64,000 bases of DNA, taken from Acholeplasma granularum ATCC 19168. Lineage in GTDB: Bacteria > Bacillota_I > Bacilli_A > Acholeplasmatales > Acholeplasmataceae. Under the pieces are notes generated by a model, which made no database searches, was not told the DNA's origin, and saw nothing but the letters and a program-made list of their open reading frames with translations. Shown piece by piece: positions 19,298 through 28,994 of the stretch; the stretch's first letter is position 1, and each line of letters starts with the position of its first letter. The stretch lies in the NCBI RefSeq assembly GCF_000526235.1, contig NZ_JAFR01000011.1:1-64000 (forward strand), read 5' to 3'. The translations under genes and the position numbers were made by a program.

Positions 19298-19968
19298 TTA
19301 AAGTAGTTATATTTGATTTAGATGATACTTTGATTGATGAAAGATCATTTGCATTTAGTGCATTTGTTGAAATTTCAGATGAACTTTCAAGAATAATAAA
19401 TAAAACATCTAACAACATATATAAAGAATTAGTACAATTATATGAAGAGTACCCCAATCTAATATTCAATAGGATATTAGATGATAATAGTATTACTTAT
19501 AATGAAGAATTAATAAGTGATTTAATATTAAAATATAGAAATCATAAACCAAATATTGAACTAAGTAGTGATGTGAAAGAGTTATTAGTGGATTTAAGAA
19601 ATAAAGGTATCAAATTAGGTTTAATTACTGACGGATTTAAGACAACGCAACGCAATAAAGTTATAAGTTTAGAACTGGAAAAATACATTGATAAAATAGT
19701 TATTACTGATGAACTAGGTCCTAACAGAGAATTTTGGAAACCTAGTGAGAAACCGTATACTATTATTAAAGAATACTTTAATGTGGAGTATAACGAGATG
19801 GTTTATATTGGTGATAATATAAATAAAGACTTTATTGCACCCATTAAACTTGGAATGAAATATACACTGTATATTAATGAAAATAGTCATTATCAGAAGT
19901 TAGAGCAAAATAAATATTTAGGACAATCAATTAATGATTTAAATGAAGTGTTAAAATTAATTAGATAA
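19294..19968 (+). CDS. HAD-family hydrolase
   Basis: Haloacid-dehalogenase-superfamily phosphatase, 224 residues. Motif I is FDLDDTLIDE, motif II is LGLITDG, the motif III Lys is around KPSEKPY, and motif IV is YIGDNINKDFIAP. It overlaps the ATP-grasp gene by four bases, a pairing that suggests the two act in one step, e.g. on a phosphorylated intermediate. Substrate unknown. Confidence 0.8.
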   Translation: MIKVVIFDLDDTLIDERSFAFSAFVEISDELSRIINKTSNNIYKELVQLYEEYPNLIFNRILDDNSITYNEELISDLILKYRNHKPNIELSSDVKELLVDLRNKGIKLGLITDGFKTTQRNKVISLELEKYIDKIVITDELGPNREFWKPSEKPYTIIKEYFNVEYNEMVYIGDNINKDFIAPIKLGMKYTLYINENSHYQKLEQNKYLGQSINDLNEVLKLIR

Positions 19969-19972
19969 GGAT

Positions 19973-21181
19973 ATGAAGACGATGTTTGATAAAACAATAT
20001 TAGTCTTAACAATATTAAATATAGATTTCAATGTAAATAAATCATTATACAGTGATCTTTACTTTGAACTATCTAAAAATGCTAATGTTATTGTGTTGAG
20101 CTTAACTGACAATGACAATAAGGTTACAAAGTACTCTGAAAGCCTAGAAGTTCATAATATAAAAGTTAGTTCAACGTTTCAAAATTCAAAGATTAAAAAG
20201 GCAATAAATCTATTAAGATTAAATACTAAGTTACTTAGTTATATAAAGAAAAATTTGAAAGATAAGATTATTAATTTGGTCCTTTACAGTACACCACCAA
20301 TTACATTAAATAAGTCTATAAAGTATATAAAGAACTACTACCATGCAAAGACTTACCTACTGCTAAAAGACATATTTCCTCAAAATGCAGTAGATTTGGG
20401 AATGTTCAGTAAAAAAGGACTTATACATAAGTACTTTAGATTAAAAGAAAAGAATGTATATAATCTATCAGACAATATCGGATGTATGTCAGAGGCAAAT
20501 GTAAAGTATATATTAAATAACAACAATATTGATAAACAGAAAATAGAAATCAATCCAAACAGTATAGAAATCAAGCATATCCCTGAGATGAGTTCTCATC
20601 AAAAACAAGAAGTTTTGGATACTTATGGTATAGCAAAAGATAAATTTAAGATGATTTATGGTGGTAATCTAGGAGAACCACAAGGAATAGAATATATTCT
20701 CAAGGTTATTTTAGAAAATGAGAAATACAATAACTTTATTATCATTGTCGGTTCTGGTACACAAAGTAATAGAATCAAACAATTTATTGTTGATAATAAT
20801 TTGCAGAATACAGTTTTTATTGATAAGTTGTCAAAAGATAAATTTGATCTTTTGCTTTCTGCTTGTGATGCGGGATTAATATTTTTGGATTCTAGATTTA
20901 CGATTCCAAATTTCCCATCTAGGTTATTATCTTATCTTGAGTATTCTAAACCAGTAATTGCAGCTACAGATCTTAATACGGATGTTGGTAAAACAATCAA
21001 AAATGGTGGATTTGGGTATTGGTGTGAAAGTAATAAAACCGATGATTTCTTTAAGTTAATTAATAAAATTCAAGAAGAAAATTCAAATAATCAGCTTGGC
21101 AAAATAGGACGTGTTTTTTTAGAAAATCATTATAGCGTTAATAGCTCGGCTAAGTTAATTATAGAAAAAATTGAGGTGTAA
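19973..21181 (+). CDS. glycosyltransferase family 4 (WbuB-like)
   Basis: 402-residue GT-B glycosyltransferase. The C-terminal half has the nucleotide-sugar fold: MIYGGNLGEPQGIEYILK, FIIIVGSGTQSNRI, and the acceptor-side block FPSRLLSYLEYSKPVIA. WbuB-type enzymes transfer N-acetyl-fucosamine, and the CapE/F/G genes that make UDP-L-FucNAc lie directly downstream, so that donor is plausible but inferred. AAGG lies only two bases before the first ATG; the second in-frame ATG (19982) may be the real start. Confidence 0.8.
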   Translation: MKTMFDKTILVLTILNIDFNVNKSLYSDLYFELSKNANVIVLSLTDNDNKVTKYSESLEVHNIKVSSTFQNSKIKKAINLLRLNTKLLSYIKKNLKDKIINLVLYSTPPITLNKSIKYIKNYYHAKTYLLLKDIFPQNAVDLGMFSKKGLIHKYFRLKEKNVYNLSDNIGCMSEANVKYILNNNNIDKQKIEINPNSIEIKHIPEMSSHQKQEVLDTYGIAKDKFKMIYGGNLGEPQGIEYILKVILENEKYNNFIIIVGSGTQSNRIKQFIVDNNLQNTVFIDKLSKDKFDLLLSACDAGLIFLDSRFTIPNFPSRLLSYLEYSKPVIAATDLNTDVGKTIKNGGFGYWCESNKTDDFFKLINKIQEENSNNQLGKIGRVFLENHYSVNSSAKLIIEKIEV

Positions 21182-21182
21182 A

Positions 21183-22196
21183 ATGAGTGGTTTTAGTAAG
21201 AGTTTTAAGGGGAATATTTTGTTAGTGACTGGTGGAACTGGATCTTTTGGTAACGCAGTAGTTTCAAGATTTTTAAGTAGTGATATAAAAGAAATTAGAA
21301 TTTTATCTCGTGATGAAAAAAAGCAAGAAGACATGAGAAAATTTTACAATAATGATAAACTTAAATTTTATATTGGAGATGTAAGAGACTACAACTCTAT
21401 TGAAGGTGCTTTTATTGGTGTTGATTACGTATTTCACGCAGCAGCACTTAAACAAGTTCCTTCCTGTGAGTTTTATCCGATGGAGGCAGTAAAAACTAAC
21501 GTTGTAGGCAGTGATAATGTTATTACTGCTGCAGTTAAAAATGGTGTAAAAAAAGCTATTTTCTTATCAACAGATAAAGCAGCATATCCAATTAACGCAA
21601 TGGGTATGAGTAAAGCTATGATGGAAAAAAATGTTGTAGCAAGATCACGTCAATTAAGAGAAAACGATACTGTATTATGTCTTACAAGATATGGTAATGT
21701 TATGGCATCACGTGGTTCAGTAATTCCTTTGTTTTTAGATCAAATTGAACATAATAGACCGATTACCATTACAAACCCTGAAATGACTAGATTTATGATG
21801 ACTTTAGAAGATGCTGTTGATCTAGTGCTTTACGCATTCAAACATGGTGAACAAGGAGATTTATTTGTTCAAAAGGCACCTGCAGCTACTATTGATGTAC
21901 TAGCAAAAGCAGTATTAGATTTAAAGCAAAGTAATTTAGAACCAGTTTACATTGGTACACGACATGGAGAAAAACTCTATGAGGTATTAGTCACTAAAGA
22001 AGAGATGCAAAAAGCAATAGACCTTGAAGGCTTCTACAAGATACCAGCAGACAACAGAAATCTCAATTACGACAAGTTCACAGAAAAAGGTTCAAAAGCA
22101 CTAGAACTAGCTGATTCATATCATTCACATAATACTGCTAGACTTGATGTTGAAGGTATGAAAAAATTACTATTAAAATTAGATTTATTTAAGTAG
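21183..22196 (+). CDS. capE: UDP-N-acetylglucosamine 4,6-dehydratase/5-epimerase (CapE-type)
   Basis: Short-chain dehydrogenase/reductase that starts UDP-N-acetyl-L-fucosamine synthesis from UDP-GlcNAc. NAD site VTGGTGSFGNAV, then FHAAALKQVPSCE, the CapE-type active-site region FLSTDKAAYPINAMGMSK, and LTRYGNVMASRGSVIP. Length (338) fits the soluble CapE/WbjB class rather than membrane PglF. Start set at ATG 21183 after a GAGGTG site; the upstream TTG extension overlaps the glycosyltransferase end. Followed by capF after 7 bases. Confidence 0.92.
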   Translation: MSGFSKSFKGNILLVTGGTGSFGNAVVSRFLSSDIKEIRILSRDEKKQEDMRKFYNNDKLKFYIGDVRDYNSIEGAFIGVDYVFHAAALKQVPSCEFYPMEAVKTNVVGSDNVITAAVKNGVKKAIFLSTDKAAYPINAMGMSKAMMEKNVVARSRQLRENDTVLCLTRYGNVMASRGSVIPLFLDQIEHNRPITITNPEMTRFMMTLEDAVDLVLYAFKHGEQGDLFVQKAPAATIDVLAKAVLDLKQSNLEPVYIGTRHGEKLYEVLVTKEEMQKAIDLEGFYKIPADNRNLNYDKFTEKGSKALELADSYHSHNTARLDVEGMKKLLLKLDLFK

Positions 22197-22203
22197 GATA
22201 AAA

Positions 22204-23313
22204 ATGAACATATTAGTAACTGGGGCTAAAGGCTTCATCGGTAAAAACTTAATAGTTGAACTAAAAAACCAAAAATATGAGAACATCTATCTATACGATA
22301 TAGATTCAACTGAATCAGAACTTGACCTATATTGTCAATCTGCTGATTTCATTTTTCATCTTGCTGGTGTCAATAGACCAAAAGATGAAAAAGAATTTGA
22401 ATTAGGTAATTTTGGTTTTACTTCAACTTTACTAGATAAATTGAAGAAATATAATAATAAAGCACCAATCATGATATCTTCATCTATTCAAGCAGATTTA
22501 GATAATCCATATGGGAAAAGCAAAAAAGCAGGCGAAGAGTTATTATTTCAATATGGTAAAGAGACTGGTGCATCTGTTTTCGTTTACAGATTTCCAAATG
22601 TATTTGGTAAATGGTGTAGACCAAACTATAATAGTGCAGTAGCAACATTTTCTCATAATATTGCTAATAATCTTCCGATCACTGTAAATAACCCAGAACA
22701 CTTAATGAATTTAATTTATATTGATGATGTGGTTAAAGAACTCATAAGTTGCTTAGAAAATAAACCTACAATAGAAGGTAAATACTGCAAAGTTTTACCA
22801 GTTTATGAAGTTAAACTTGGTAAAATTGCAGAACTTCTTTATGAATTTAAAGAATCAAGAATCAACAAATCTATACCAAATATGATGGATGGATTTACTA
22901 AGAAACTCTATTCTAATTACTTAAGTTACTTACCTAAAGATCAGTTTAGTTATGAACTTAAAATGAATAAGGATCACAGAGGATCCTTTACTGAATTTAT
23001 TAAGACTATAGATAGAGGACAAGTATCTATTAATATATCTAAACCTGGAATAACCAAGGGAAACCATTGGCATCATACTAAAAATGAGAAATTTTTAGTA
23101 GTAAGTGGCCAAGGTGTGATTAGATTTAGAGATATAAACACTACTGAAGTTATAGAATATTTTGTAAGCGGTGATAAATTAGAGGTTGTGGATATCCCTC
23201 CTGGATATACACACAATATTGAAAATTTAGGAACTAGTGATATGGTGACAGTGATGTGGGCAAACGAAAAGTTTGACCCAAATAATCCTGATACCATTTT
23301 TGTGGAGGTTTAA
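22204..23313 (+). CDS. capF: CapF-type bifunctional epimerase/reductase
   Basis: Second step of UDP-N-acetyl-L-fucosamine synthesis: C3 epimerisation and C4 reduction to UDP-N-acetyl-L-talosamine. N-terminal SDR domain (ILVTGAKGFIGKNL, FHLAGVNRP, NPYGKSKKAGEEL with Tyr/Lys) and C-terminal cupin domain (~250-369; HWHHTKNEKFLVVSG with metal-type histidines, then PPGYTHNIEN). This two-domain layout is diagnostic of CapF/FnlB/WbjC. Sits between CapE and, after one inserted glycosyltransferase gene, CapG. Confidence 0.93.
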   Translation: MNILVTGAKGFIGKNLIVELKNQKYENIYLYDIDSTESELDLYCQSADFIFHLAGVNRPKDEKEFELGNFGFTSTLLDKLKKYNNKAPIMISSSIQADLDNPYGKSKKAGEELLFQYGKETGASVFVYRFPNVFGKWCRPNYNSAVATFSHNIANNLPITVNNPEHLMNLIYIDDVVKELISCLENKPTIEGKYCKVLPVYEVKLGKIAELLYEFKESRINKSIPNMMDGFTKKLYSNYLSYLPKDQFSYELKMNKDHRGSFTEFIKTIDRGQVSINISKPGITKGNHWHHTKNEKFLVVSGQGVIRFRDINTTEVIEYFVSGDKLEVVDIPPGYTHNIENLGTSDMVTVMWANEKFDPNNPDTIFVEV

Positions 23314-23314
23314 C

Positions 23315-24511
23315 ATGAAGGTCTTACAAATAAATTCTGTATGCGGAACAGGTAGCACAGGACGTATAGTAACAGATTTGCACCATAAACTTATTGAACA
23401 GGGACATGAGAGTATAGTTGCATTTGGCCGTGGTGATGCTAAAAATATAGATGTTAAGAAAACAATTAAGATAGGTAATTCAATAAGTACTGCATTACAC
23501 TTGATTAAATCAAGAATATTTGATAGTCATGGATTAGGATCTAAAATTTCAACATTCAACTTTATTAGAAAAATAAAAAAAGAAAAGTTTGATGTTATTC
23601 ATTTACACAATGTTCATGGTTATTACCTAAACATAATAATACTATTCAAATTTTTATCTAAATTTAAGGGAAAAGTCATTTGGACATTTCATGATGCCTG
23701 GCCTTTTACTGGACATTCTGCATATTTTGATTACCCGCCAATAACTAGCTGGCGTGATGGCATTCATGATTGTATTGGTAAGTCAAATTATCCAAAGAGT
23801 ATTTTTCTTGACAGAAGAATCCGCAATGGTAAAATTAAAAAAAAATATTTTAGTAGTGTGGATAGCATGACAATTGTTACTCCATCTAATTGGCTAAAAG
23901 AACTTGCTTCAAAATCGTTTTTTAATAAGTATGAAATCAAAGTGATTAATAATGGAATCAACCTATCAAGTTATAATTATAATAATAATGATGATGATTT
24001 AAATAAATCAAAAAATAGAAGGATTCTATTAGGTGTAGCATCTCCCTGGAGTAAGCGGAAAGGACTTGAAGTATTTTTAGAATTGAACAAATTAATTTCT
24101 GAAAAGTATCAAATTTTGTTGATAGGTTTATCTAAAAAACAAATAAAAAAAATACCTGATAATATTATTGCACTCCGAAAAACGAATAATATTCAAGAAC
24201 TTGTCAGTCTCTATAATAAAGCATTTATATATATTAATCCCACATTTGAAGATAATTTTCCGACAACAAATATTGAGTCTATATCATGCGGTACTCCTGT
24301 GATAACTTTCAATACTGGAGGCAGTCCCGAAATTATTGATCAAAGTTGTGGTGTAATAACAAAGGAAAAGAATGCTGAGTCAATTCTAGAATCTATAAGA
24401 ATTATTGAAAATATGGATTATGAAATAGTACAGAAAAATTCGATCATGAGGGCACAAAAACTATATTCTAAAGATGATAGATTTGCCGACTACATAAGGT
24501 TATACGAGTAA
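23315..24511 (+). CDS. glycosyltransferase family 4
   Basis: GT-B glycosyltransferase of about 399 residues. N-terminal VLQINSVCGTGSTGRIV, DVIHLHNVHGYYLN and WTFHDAWPFTGH; C-terminal INPTFEDNFPTTNIESISCGTPVI with the EX7E-type glutamate region. The HxNxHGYYLN / HDxWxFTGH pattern is typical of colanic/exopolysaccharide transferases of the WcaC/WcaA-like set. Start at ATG 23315 behind GGAGG, which overlaps the 3' end of capF; the longer upstream frame is not supported. It interrupts the capE-F-G order. Donor and acceptor unknown. Confidence 0.82.
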   Translation: MKVLQINSVCGTGSTGRIVTDLHHKLIEQGHESIVAFGRGDAKNIDVKKTIKIGNSISTALHLIKSRIFDSHGLGSKISTFNFIRKIKKEKFDVIHLHNVHGYYLNIIILFKFLSKFKGKVIWTFHDAWPFTGHSAYFDYPPITSWRDGIHDCIGKSNYPKSIFLDRRIRNGKIKKKYFSSVDSMTIVTPSNWLKELASKSFFNKYEIKVINNGINLSSYNYNNNDDDLNKSKNRRILLGVASPWSKRKGLEVFLELNKLISEKYQILLIGLSKKQIKKIPDNIIALRKTNNIQELVSLYNKAFIYINPTFEDNFPTTNIESISCGTPVITFNTGGSPEIIDQSCGVITKEKNAESILESIRIIENMDYEIVQKNSIMRAQKLYSKDDRFADYIRLYE

Positions 24512-24524
24512 GAGGAAAATTAAT

Positions 24525-25655
24525 ATGAAAAAATTAAAAGTTATGACTGTTGTAGGCACTAGACCTGAAATCATTAGACTATCAGCTGTCATTAAAAAAT
24601 TAAATGAATCAGAAGCTGTAGAACATGTACTAGTTCATACGGGTCAAAACTATGACTATGAACTTAACGAAGTGTTTTTTAAGGATTTCAATCTTAAAAA
24701 ACCTGATTTCTTTTTAAATGCTGCAACTGGTACTGCAATTGAAACAATAGGTAACATTTTAATTAAAATGGATCCTATTTTAGAAGAAGTTAAACCGGAT
24801 GCATTTTTAGTATTAGGAGATACTAATAGTTGCCTAACAGCTATTGCTGCAAAACGTCGTAAGATACCAATATTCCATATGGAAGCTGGTAATAGATGTT
24901 TTGATCAAAGAGTACCTGAAGAAACTAACAGAAAAATAGTAGACCATATTGCAGACATTAATTTACCTTATAGTTCAATTGCTAGAGAATACTTACTTAA
25001 AGAAGGAATACCTGCAGATAGAATCATTAAAACTGGTAGTCCTATGTTTGAAGTGTTAATGAGTAAGATAGATGAAATTAACAGTTCTGATGTATTGTCT
25101 AGATTAAATCTTGAAAAGGGTAAATACTTTTTAGTTTCTGCGCATAGAGAAGAAAATATCAATTCTAGTAATTTTGAAAAATTAGTTGATACCTTAAACA
25201 CTATAGCAGAAACTTATAAACTGCCTGTTATTATTTCAACGCATCCTAGAACAAGAAAAATGATTGAATCAAAAGGTGTTACATTCCATCCTTTAGTACA
25301 AGCACTAAAACCATTAGGATTTATTGATTATAATAAACTTCAAATTGAGTCAAAAGCAGTTTTAAGTGACAGTGGAACAATTAGTGAAGAATCTTCAATA
25401 CTAAAGTTTAGAGCACTAAATATTAGAGAAGCACATGAAAGACCTGAAGCTATGGAAGAAGGTGCGGTAATGATGGTAGGACTAAATAAAGATAGAATTA
25501 TGCAAGGTTTAGTAGTACTTGAAAATCAATTTAATGATACCATTCGATATGTTGACGACTATTCTATGCCAAATGTATCAGAGAAAGTAATGAGAATTAT
25601 TCTAGGTTATACTGATTATATTAATCAAAATGTATGGTATAGTGTGTCGGTGTGA
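24525..25655 (+). CDS. capG: UDP-N-acetylglucosamine 2-epimerase-family (CapG-type)
   Basis: 376-residue non-hydrolysing 2-epimerase. Motifs: VVGTRPEIIRLSAV at the N-terminus, HTGQNYDYELNEVFF, LGDTNSCL, HMEAGNRCFDQRVPEETNR, SAHREENI and SDSGTISEESSI. With CapE and CapF upstream, the likely reaction is the last step to UDP-N-acetyl-L-fucosamine (CapG/FnlC/WbjD) rather than ManNAc synthesis. The ENxN/CF-type motif (EAGNRCFDQRVPEE) is typical of that subgroup. Ends with TGA. Confidence 0.9.
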   Translation: MKKLKVMTVVGTRPEIIRLSAVIKKLNESEAVEHVLVHTGQNYDYELNEVFFKDFNLKKPDFFLNAATGTAIETIGNILIKMDPILEEVKPDAFLVLGDTNSCLTAIAAKRRKIPIFHMEAGNRCFDQRVPEETNRKIVDHIADINLPYSSIAREYLLKEGIPADRIIKTGSPMFEVLMSKIDEINSSDVLSRLNLEKGKYFLVSAHREENINSSNFEKLVDTLNTIAETYKLPVIISTHPRTRKMIESKGVTFHPLVQALKPLGFIDYNKLQIESKAVLSDSGTISEESSILKFRALNIREAHERPEAMEEGAVMMVGLNKDRIMQGLVVLENQFNDTIRYVDDYSMPNVSEKVMRIILGYTDYINQNVWYSVSV

Positions 25656-25767
25656 AAGCATTACCTAAATATCTTATGCTTATATTAATTCATAATCAAA
25701 ATAAAATATAGTAAAAAATGAAAGGATTCATAACTAGTTGATATTAATTAGTTAAGAATAGATTAAG

Positions 25768-26976
25768 ATGACAAGGATAAAATTAAAAGACAAATTGATC
25801 ATTTCAATTATCATATTATTTATGATTATTGTTAACACTCCCTATCTATACAGACAGTTACCAAGTGAAATTTTTGTCTTTATGACGTTTTTTGTTACTG
25901 TTATAATTATATTAAATAACATTAAACAAAAAATACCTCTAAAAATTATCTATCTAATCTTTCTCACTTCTGCTTGGATTTTATATCAATTATCGTATAA
26001 AGCAATAGGGCTATCTACAGCGAATATAGGAAACTATATTGATGTTATTGTATTTTATCTGTATCTTTTTTGGTATCTGTTATATATAAAGCTACTACCA
26101 AATTTTACTAAAAAGAAAATATTTACAATTTACTCTATAGTTATATTTATAAATTTAATTAGTAATATATATTTATCTTTTCAGCATCCAATAGGTAGCC
26201 TTCTAATCGATACTCCTGATGGAAACTACTTAAAACTTACAAACATAGGTGGTTTATCTTTTGCAACGAATATTATGATATTTAGTCTAGTTTATTTCGA
26301 CAGGTTAATTAAACAAAGAGGAACCCTATTAATCAATTTAGGAGTCTATTTAGTATCTATATATTACCTTCTATTTGTTTCACAGCGAGCCACTCAGATG
26401 ATATTTAGTTTACTCTATGTTGCTTTAATCACAAGTATATTTTTGATAAAAAAGAAAAATATCATGGTTTTTTTGATCACATTCCTAACGGTGATAATAT
26501 TTGCGACTATATTTAACTCCTTTATACCACCGGAAAGATTATTATTAAGATTTGAAGATCTTATTGAATTTATTCAATCAGGATTTAAAGTCGAAAAAGA
26601 TTCTACTTTTTACTTCCGGCTGTATTTAATACAAAATAGTCTTATAAATTACACTAGTACCATTAAAAATGTTATATTAGGCACAGGATTGCATTATTTC
26701 ACAACTTGGGAAGAACAAGTCAATGCTGGGCTTGGATTACATTCTGAAGTGATTGACACACTGACAGTGTATGGGATTATCGGTTTCACATTATGCTTTA
26801 CAATTGTTAAAAACTATTATAAAAAAATCTTAGATAATAAGAGCAAAGTTTTATTTCTATTCATAGTGTTTTATGCTATTTTTAACAAAATAGTATTTAG
26901 CATTATAGGAATGTCTATTTTTATAGTTATAAATATTTCCCAAAGTGAGGATTTAAATGAAGAAAACAGAACGTAA
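25768..26976 (+). CDS. O-antigen/capsule polymerase (Wzy-like)
   Basis: 402-residue integral membrane protein with about ten hydrophobic segments and a larger loop between about 250 and 320. Such sequences are poorly conserved; the topology, the locus position between glycosyltransferases and flippase, and the C-terminal block LHSEVIDTLTVYGIIGF support the polymerase that joins repeat units on the outer face. No good ribosome site precedes the ATG, and the 112-base gap after capG has no clear promoter. Its end overlaps the acyltransferase gene by 20 bases. Confidence 0.72.
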   Translation: MTRIKLKDKLIISIIILFMIIVNTPYLYRQLPSEIFVFMTFFVTVIIILNNIKQKIPLKIIYLIFLTSAWILYQLSYKAIGLSTANIGNYIDVIVFYLYLFWYLLYIKLLPNFTKKKIFTIYSIVIFINLISNIYLSFQHPIGSLLIDTPDGNYLKLTNIGGLSFATNIMIFSLVYFDRLIKQRGTLLINLGVYLVSIYYLLFVSQRATQMIFSLLYVALITSIFLIKKKNIMVFLITFLTVIIFATIFNSFIPPERLLLRFEDLIEFIQSGFKVEKDSTFYFRLYLIQNSLINYTSTIKNVILGTGLHYFTTWEEQVNAGLGLHSEVIDTLTVYGIIGFTLCFTIVKNYYKKILDNKSKVLFLFIVFYAIFNKIVFSIIGMSIFIVINISQSEDLNEENRT

Positions 26977-28069
26977 AATCGGGCTAGATCTACTAAAGGT
27001 TTTAGCAATGTTTTTTGTAACCATATTACATTATTTGTCTCATAGTGGGCTTCTAACTATTTTAGAATTTTCTGATTATAAGTATCATATATTTTGGTTT
27101 ATTGAAGCAATGTCATATGTATCTGTGAATTTATTCATAATTGTTACATGTTATTTTTTCAAAGAAAATAAATTCAATTTCTATAAAACCCTAAGACTTA
27201 TAATAGAAATGATTATGATATCTATATCAATCTCACTAATTTTAATTGTAATAGGCGTAGTTAAATTAGATATAAATGTAGTTGTAAAAAGTGTATTCCC
27301 ATTTTTATCAAGGTCATATGGATTTATGACAAATTATATATTTTTTACAGTTATAGCTCCTTCAATAATCATGGGTATCGAGAGATTAAGTAGATACCAA
27401 CATAAATTATTAATAATTATTGCCTTGTTTTTTTCAATAATTATACCAAGTATTGGAAATTTCGTCGATCCTCTTAGAGTATTATCTGGAGACTCTGTAG
27501 TTTGGTTCGCAATTATTTTAGTTTGTGTTAAATATATAGAAAAATATGATATAGAATTTTTTAATAAAAATTCTAAATATTTATTAGGTTTTATATTATT
27601 TTCAGTATTAACATATTTAACAAAAGTTATAATCCACTTATTGACAAGTTATTATTTTGGTATATCTATTGGTACATCTATATTTTACGGGAACAATAAA
27701 ATCTTTATATTCTTAGCTTCGTTTTCATTATTTATGTATTTTAAAAATATATATATTGACTCCAAAGCAATTATTAAGTTAAGTAATCTCTCCACTATTG
27801 TATTGGGAGTATATCTAATTCAAGAACATTTTTTATTTAGGGATATTTTATGGATTGAAATAGTAAAACCCGTCTCTTATTATCAAGAACCGATAATTTA
27901 TTTACACTTTATATTTTCAGTTTTAACAATCTTTATATTATCATGTGGGGTTTATTTTTTAGTAAAAATAATATCCAAGAGGGTAATAGATATAGTTTCA
28001 AAATCAAATATTATCAATGAGTTTAGTGAAAACATAAACCAAATAATCAATTATAGAGAGGAAAGATAG
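26957..28069 (+). CDS. acyltransferase 3 family membrane protein
   Basis: 370-residue membrane protein with about ten transmembrane segments. It starts KKTERKIGLDLLKVLAMFFV and then LHYLSHSG, the N-terminal signature with catalytic-type His of the acyltransferase-3 (OafA/WecH-like) family. It probably O-acetylates a sugar of the repeat unit. A GAGG ribosome site lies inside the polymerase 3' end, and the next gene starts one base after its stop, so the genes are cotranslated. Confidence 0.78.
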   Translation: MKKTERKIGLDLLKVLAMFFVTILHYLSHSGLLTILEFSDYKYHIFWFIEAMSYVSVNLFIIVTCYFFKENKFNFYKTLRLIIEMIMISISISLILIVIGVVKLDINVVVKSVFPFLSRSYGFMTNYIFFTVIAPSIIMGIERLSRYQHKLLIIIALFFSIIIPSIGNFVDPLRVLSGDSVVWFAIILVCVKYIEKYDIEFFNKNSKYLLGFILFSVLTYLTKVIIHLLTSYYFGISIGTSIFYGNNKIFIFLASFSLFMYFKNIYIDSKAIIKLSNLSTIVLGVYLIQEHFLFRDILWIEIVKPVSYYQEPIIYLHFIFSVLTIFILSCGVYFLVKIISKRVIDIVSKSNIINEFSENINQIINYREER

Positions 28070-28070
28070 A

Positions 28071-28982
28071 ATGTCAAAAATAACTATTGTAACAGGATTT
28101 TTTAATATAAAGAGAGATAATTGGCAGGGATTTGAACGCTCATCTGAAAAGTATGTTCAATATTTTTCTATGTGGGCGAGGATTAAAAATGACTTAATTG
28201 TGTATGTAGACTCAAGTGAGATTGCAGGAAGGGTTATGAATATAAGGGAAAGTTATGGCCTTCTTGATAGGACAAAAGTAGTAGTTATTGAAGATATTTG
28301 GTCAATTGATTCTATATTATATAATTCGATTAAGTTAGCTACAAATAACGATACACAAATCAAATTTAGGCTTAGGGCTAAAAATCCAGAATCTTGGAAT
28401 GCTGATTATAATTATGTTATGTTGTTAAAGGAATGGACTGTTGTAAATGCAGTCGATAAATTTTCTATTAATGGAACAGTAGCATGGTTAGATTTTGGTT
28501 TCAATCATGGGGGAGCTCTGTTTACTAATGATGAGGAGTTTTCATTTGAATGGAGTCATGATTTTGAGGATAAAATCTACCTCTTTAATATTAAAGATTT
28601 AGATTCTCGACCTATTTTCGATATTATCAGATCTATGGATACATATATTATGGGACCAATCATTATAGCACCAGCAAAATTATGGGCAAAATTATGGGAA
28701 ATGGTTAGATATAATATGATATGTTTAAATAATACTGGCTTAGTTGATGATGATCAGTCTATATTGTTGATGAGTTATAGATCTAATCCCAACCTATTTA
28801 AAGTAGTAAAATCAAATTGGTTTCTCCCTTTAAAGGAATTTGGAGGCTCACATTTAACTTGTAAGCCATCAATGAAAAAGAAGAAATTAATATCTAGAAT
28901 AGGTCGATATATTAAAAAAACATTAAGGAATATTACTTATAGTTTTAAGCAATTTCTTGAAATGCAGAAAACTGATTTGTGA
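28071..28982 (+). CDS. HtrL/YibB-WlaTC family probable glycosyltransferase
   Basis: 303 residues, resembling the HtrL/YibB (WlaTC) family often found in surface-polysaccharide loci: KITIVTGFFNIKRDNWQGF, YFSMWARIKNDLIVYVDS, VAWLDFGFNHGG and an acidic DDDQS near residue 225. Members are regarded as putative glycosyltransferases. No signal peptide or membrane segment is seen; the C-terminal 40 residues are Lys-rich. Lies in tight operon order between the acyltransferase and the flippase. Confidence 0.65.
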   Translation: MSKITIVTGFFNIKRDNWQGFERSSEKYVQYFSMWARIKNDLIVYVDSSEIAGRVMNIRESYGLLDRTKVVVIEDIWSIDSILYNSIKLATNNDTQIKFRLRAKNPESWNADYNYVMLLKEWTVVNAVDKFSINGTVAWLDFGFNHGGALFTNDEEFSFEWSHDFEDKIYLFNIKDLDSRPIFDIIRSMDTYIMGPIIIAPAKLWAKLWEMVRYNMICLNNTGLVDDDQSILLMSYRSNPNLFKVVKSNWFLPLKEFGGSHLTCKPSMKKKKLISRIGRYIKKTLRNITYSFKQFLEMQKTDL

Positions 28983-28994
28983 GGTTGAATTACA

